A stretch of 64,000 bases of DNA from Arthrobacter citreus (lineage in GTDB: Bacteria > Actinomycetota > Actinomycetes > Actinomycetales > Micrococcaceae). The translations under genes and the position numbers were made by a program. Shown here one piece after another: positions 61,675 to 64,000 of this stretch (position 1 is its first letter; each line of letters starts with the position of its first letter). The DNA lies in the NCBI RefSeq assembly GCF_009192745.1, contig NZ_VTFV01000002.1:1-64000 (forward strand), in the 5' to 3' direction. Below the pieces are notes generated by a model, which worked only from the letters and a program-made list of their open reading frames with translations, had not been told where the DNA came from and did not search any database.

Positions 61675-62943
61675 CTACTGGACCGGGAGCACTTCCAGGC
61701 CACCCATGTAGGGCTGCAGTGCCTTGGGTACGTTGACCGAGCCGTCCGGGTTCTGGTGGTGTTCCAGGATGGCGACGATCCACCGGGTGGTGGCCAGGGT
61801 GCCGTTCAGGGTGGCCACCGCACGGGTCTTGCCGTCCTGGCGCTCACGGATGTTCAGGCGGCGGGCCTGAAACGTGGTGCAGTTCGAGGTGGAGGTCAGC
61901 TCGCGGTAGGCGCCCTGCGTGGGAACCCATGCCTCGCAGTCGTACTTGCGGGCTGCGGACATGCCCAGGTCTCCGGCAGCGGTCTCGATCACGCGGTAGG
62001 GAAGCTCCACCTTGGCGAGCATTTCCTCTTCCCAGGCCAGCAGCCGCTGGTGTTCCGCGGCGGCTTCCTCGACGGAGGTGTAGGTGAACATCTCCACCTT
62101 GTTGAACTGGTGCACGCGGATGATTCCGCGGGTGTCCTTGCCATGGGAACCGGCTTCGCGGCGGTAGCAGGAAGACCAGCCGGCGTAGCGGACGGGCCCC
62201 GAGCTGAGGTCCATGATCTCGTCGGCGTGGTAGCCGGCCAGCGGGACCTCGGAGGTTCCGACCAGGTACAGGTCGTCTTCGGCGAGGCGGTAGATCTCGG
62301 CGTCGTGTGCGACGTCGAAGCCGGTGCCCTGCATGGTCTCGGGACGGACCAGGGTGGGGGTAATCATCGGGATGAATCCGGCCTTGATGGCCTGGTCCAT
62401 GGCCATCTGCAGCAGGGCCAGCTCCAGGCGAGCTCCAACGCCGCGCAGGAAGTAGAACCGGGATCCGGAAACCTTGGCGCCGCGTTCCATATCGATCGCA
62501 CCGAGCAGTTCGCCCAGTTCAAGGTGGTCGCGCGGAGTGAAGCCTTCGGCGTCGAAATCACGTGGCTTTCCAACGGTCTTCAGCACGGTGAAGTCGTCCT
62601 CGCCGCCGGCGGGAACGCCGTCCTCGACGACGTTGGCGACCCGTCGGACGAGGGCCTCCTGTTCGGCCTGCACTGCGTCGGCTTCGGTGCCGGCAGCCTT
62701 GACGGCGGCAGCCAGTTCCTTCACCTCTGCCAGCAGCGCCTGCTTCTCCTCGCCCTTGGCCTGGGCGACGCGCTTGCCGAAGGCATTCTGCTCGGCGCGC
62801 AGGGTCTCGTAGCGGGTCCGGGCAACCCGGCGGCGGGCATCCGCGGAAATGATCGCGTCCACCAGCTCCGGCTCGGCCAGCCGGGCGCGCTGGGATGCTC
62901 GGAACTTCTCAGGATTTTCTCGCAGCTCATTTACATCGATCAC
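61675..62943 (-). CDS. serS: Seryl-tRNA synthetase
   Basis: 422 residues. The N-terminal coiled-coil arm (about 30-105) binds tRNA-Ser; the class II core has motif 2 [21 protein letters not shown] (about 263-283) and motif 3 [22 protein letters not shown] near the end. GTG start. Divergent from the lipid-kinase-like gene across 66 bases. Confidence 0.97.
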   Translation of the reverse strand: MIDVNELRENPEKFRASQRARLAEPELVDAIISADARRRVARTRYETLRAEQNAFGKRVAQAKGEEKQALLAEVKELAAAVKAAGTEADAVQAEQEALVRRVANVVEDGVPAGGEDDFTVLKTVGKPRDFDAEGFTPRDHLELGELLGAIDMERGAKVSGSRFYFLRGVGARLELALLQMAMDQAIKAGFIPMITPTLVRPETMQGTGFDVAHDAEIYRLAEDDLYLVGTSEVPLAGYHADEIMDLSSGPVRYAGWSSCYRREAGSHGKDTRGIIRVHQFNKVEMFTYTSVEEAAAEHQRLLAWEEEMLAKVELPYRVIETAAGDLGMSAARKYDCEAWVPTQGAYRELTSTSNCTTFQARRLNIRERQDGKTRAVATLNGTLATTRWIVAILEHHQNPDGSVNVPKALQPYMGGLEVLPVQ

Positions 62944-63009
62944 GTCTCAAGAGTACCGAAAACCGCATCTGGGACCCGCACCCTGCCCGGCGGCTATCCT
63001 GAAACCACC

Positions 63010-64000
63010 ATGCCCGCCGAAATCGCCGTACTCCTGCTCATTGTGGCCACCGCCGTCATCGCCTCGATCGCCACCTGGCAGGTGACCTCGCGGCGGCATC
63101 GCCGGCAGGCGGCTGCCGGCCGGATCACCCGTCCGGTTGCATCGGCAAGCCAGCGGGTGGCGGTGGTGATCAACCCCATCAAGGCCCAGGCCGCGGAAGC
63201 GAAAGCTGCACTCGCGGCCGCATGCGAAATGGCCGGGTGGGAACCGCCGCTGGTTTTCGAGACGACAGTGGACTCCCCCGGCTACCGCCAGGCGCAGGAC
63301 GCGCTGGCGGCGGGGGCCGACGTCGTACTGGCCGCCGGCGGTGACGGTACCGTCCGCGAGGTGGCGCGGGCGCTGGCCCACCAGCGTGCGGCGATGGGAC
63401 TGCTGCCGCTGGGAACCGGCAACCTGCTGGCCCGGAACCTTGGGGTGGCGGTAAATGACCTGCCCGGCAGCATCCAGGCTGCGTTGCACGGCACCGAACG
63501 GCGGATCGACATGGGCCGGCTGGAGCTTGAAAACTCACGCACGGGTGCACGCTCGGCCAGCAACTTCCTGGTCATGGGCGGCATCGGCCTGGATGCTGAA
63601 GTGATCGCCGCAACCCGTGATGACCTGAAGCGCCGGGTGGGCTGGCTGGCCTACAGCGAGGCAGGCATCCGGCTGATGCCTGGGCCGCGGCGGCGGATGC
63701 GGATCCAGCTCGACGACGCCCCCGCCCAGGTGCGCAAGGTCCGCAGCGTACTTTTCGCGAACACCGGGAAGCTGCCTGCCGGAATCGACTTCATTCCATC
63801 AGCCGCCCTGGACGACGGGATGCTGGACATTGTGGTGCTTACTCCCCGCACGGTCCTGGGCTGGATGGCGGTTGCGGGCAAAGTGGTGACCCGGCACCGC
63901 AAGGAGCTCTCCCTGATCGACTACACCAGGGCGCGCAAGGTCACCGTCAGCACCGAGGAGCCGATCATCACCCAGCTCGACGGCGACCTGACCGGCGCAG
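63010..64000 (+). CDS. Diacylglycerol kinase-like lipid kinase (truncated by window)
   Basis: 330 codons are in view and the frame is open at the edge. An N-terminal membrane helix (about 3-21) precedes a DAGK catalytic domain with RVAVVINPIKAQA (about 49), the GGDGTVREVARAL motif (about 117) and LLPLGTGNLLARN (about 136), typical of YegS/BmrU-type kinases. The C-terminal beta domain ends in TQLDGDLTGA at the edge, near the usual end of the family. It phosphorylates a membrane lipid; actual substrate unknown. Confidence 0.88.
   Translation, partial: MPAEIAVLLLIVATAVIASIATWQVTSRRHRRQAAAGRITRPVASASQRVAVVINPIKAQAAEAKAALAAACEMAGWEPPLVFETTVDSPGYRQAQDALAAGADVVLAAGGDGTVREVARALAHQRAAMGLLPLGTGNLLARNLGVAVNDLPGSIQAALHGTERRIDMGRLELENSRTGARSASNFLVMGGIGLDAEVIAATRDDLKRRVGWLAYSEAGIRLMPGPRRRMRIQLDDAPAQVRKVRSVLFANTGKLPAGIDFIPSAALDDGMLDIVVLTPRTVLGWMAVAGKVVTRHRKELSLIDYTRARKVTVSTEEPIITQLDGDLTGA

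Noticed and set aside
1-64000. CRISPR arrays, insertion sequences, prophage or rRNA
   Set aside because: No direct-repeat arrays with spacers, transposase or integrase motifs, phage genes or rRNA sequence were seen on reading both strands.

Overview
The window is high-GC (roughly two thirds G+C) actinobacterial chromosome, most likely from a member of the Micrococcaceae close to Arthrobacter. Lsr2, an N-acetyltransferase of the actinobacterial arginine type, GTG/TTG starts, a PHO box of the actinobacterial direct-repeat type and the gene order dacB - zinc protease - tilS - hpt - ftsH - fol genes - PH-domain proteins - panC - lysS - lsr2 - clpC all point there. No insertion sequence, prophage, CRISPR array or rRNA was seen. 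One tRNA gene (Lys, anticodon UUU) is present. No gap without a gene exceeds about 300 bases. The right end cuts a diacylglycerol-kinase-like gene, and the first 85 bases are an unusual homopolymer-rich stretch that may be a contig edge.

Layout. 1-8.4 kb: a spermidine-synthase-like protein, a thiamine-binding protein, an amino-acid permease, pta-ackA for acetate metabolism, a small STAS-like protein and a zinc alcohol dehydrogenase. 8.4-14.2 kb: a GDPD / GH15 / DoxX operon, a DUF445 protein, an EcsC-like protein and a GlsB-type membrane stress protein. 14.3-20.4 kb: an esterase, then the fruK-fruA-ptsI-ptsH operon, which encodes a complete fructose phosphotransferase system with both general components. 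20.6-24.3 kb: an accessory-looking block with an HTH regulator overlapping a seven-helix membrane protein, a small membrane protein with a charged tail, and a haem-oxygenase-like / CDGSH iron-sulfur pair. 24.4-31.6 kb: tRNA-Lys, a hypothetical gene, a low-affinity phosphate transporter with its PhoU-like partner, convergent with the high-affinity pstSCAB operon, which has a PHO box.

31.6-37.2 kb: a FUSC protein, then genome-maintenance genes radA, disA and mutY around a hypothetical anchored protein. 37.2-40.6 kb: the PTS-dependent dihydroxyacetone kinase operon dhaKLM, a CsbD protein and an acetyltransferase. DhaM should take phosphate from the EI/HPr made by the fruK operon, so the two loci are linked through the phosphotransferase chain. 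40.8-59.1 kb: a long minus-strand housekeeping run (transcribed right to left) from dacB to clpC, covering cell wall, tRNA modification, purine salvage, membrane proteolysis, folate and pantothenate synthesis, lysyl-tRNA, Lsr2 and ClpC. 59.2-64 kb: ppa, an HTH protein with a palindromic operator candidate, a HAD hydrolase, serS and the truncated lipid-kinase-like gene.

Most genes are ordinary for the lineage. The most interesting things to follow up are the HTH/membrane pair, the haem-oxygenase-like/CDGSH pair, the two long perfect palindromes at 27.2 and 59.9 kb, a possible leaderless 11-codon leader ORF before the phosphate-transport pair, and several short palindromes placed where operators would sit.
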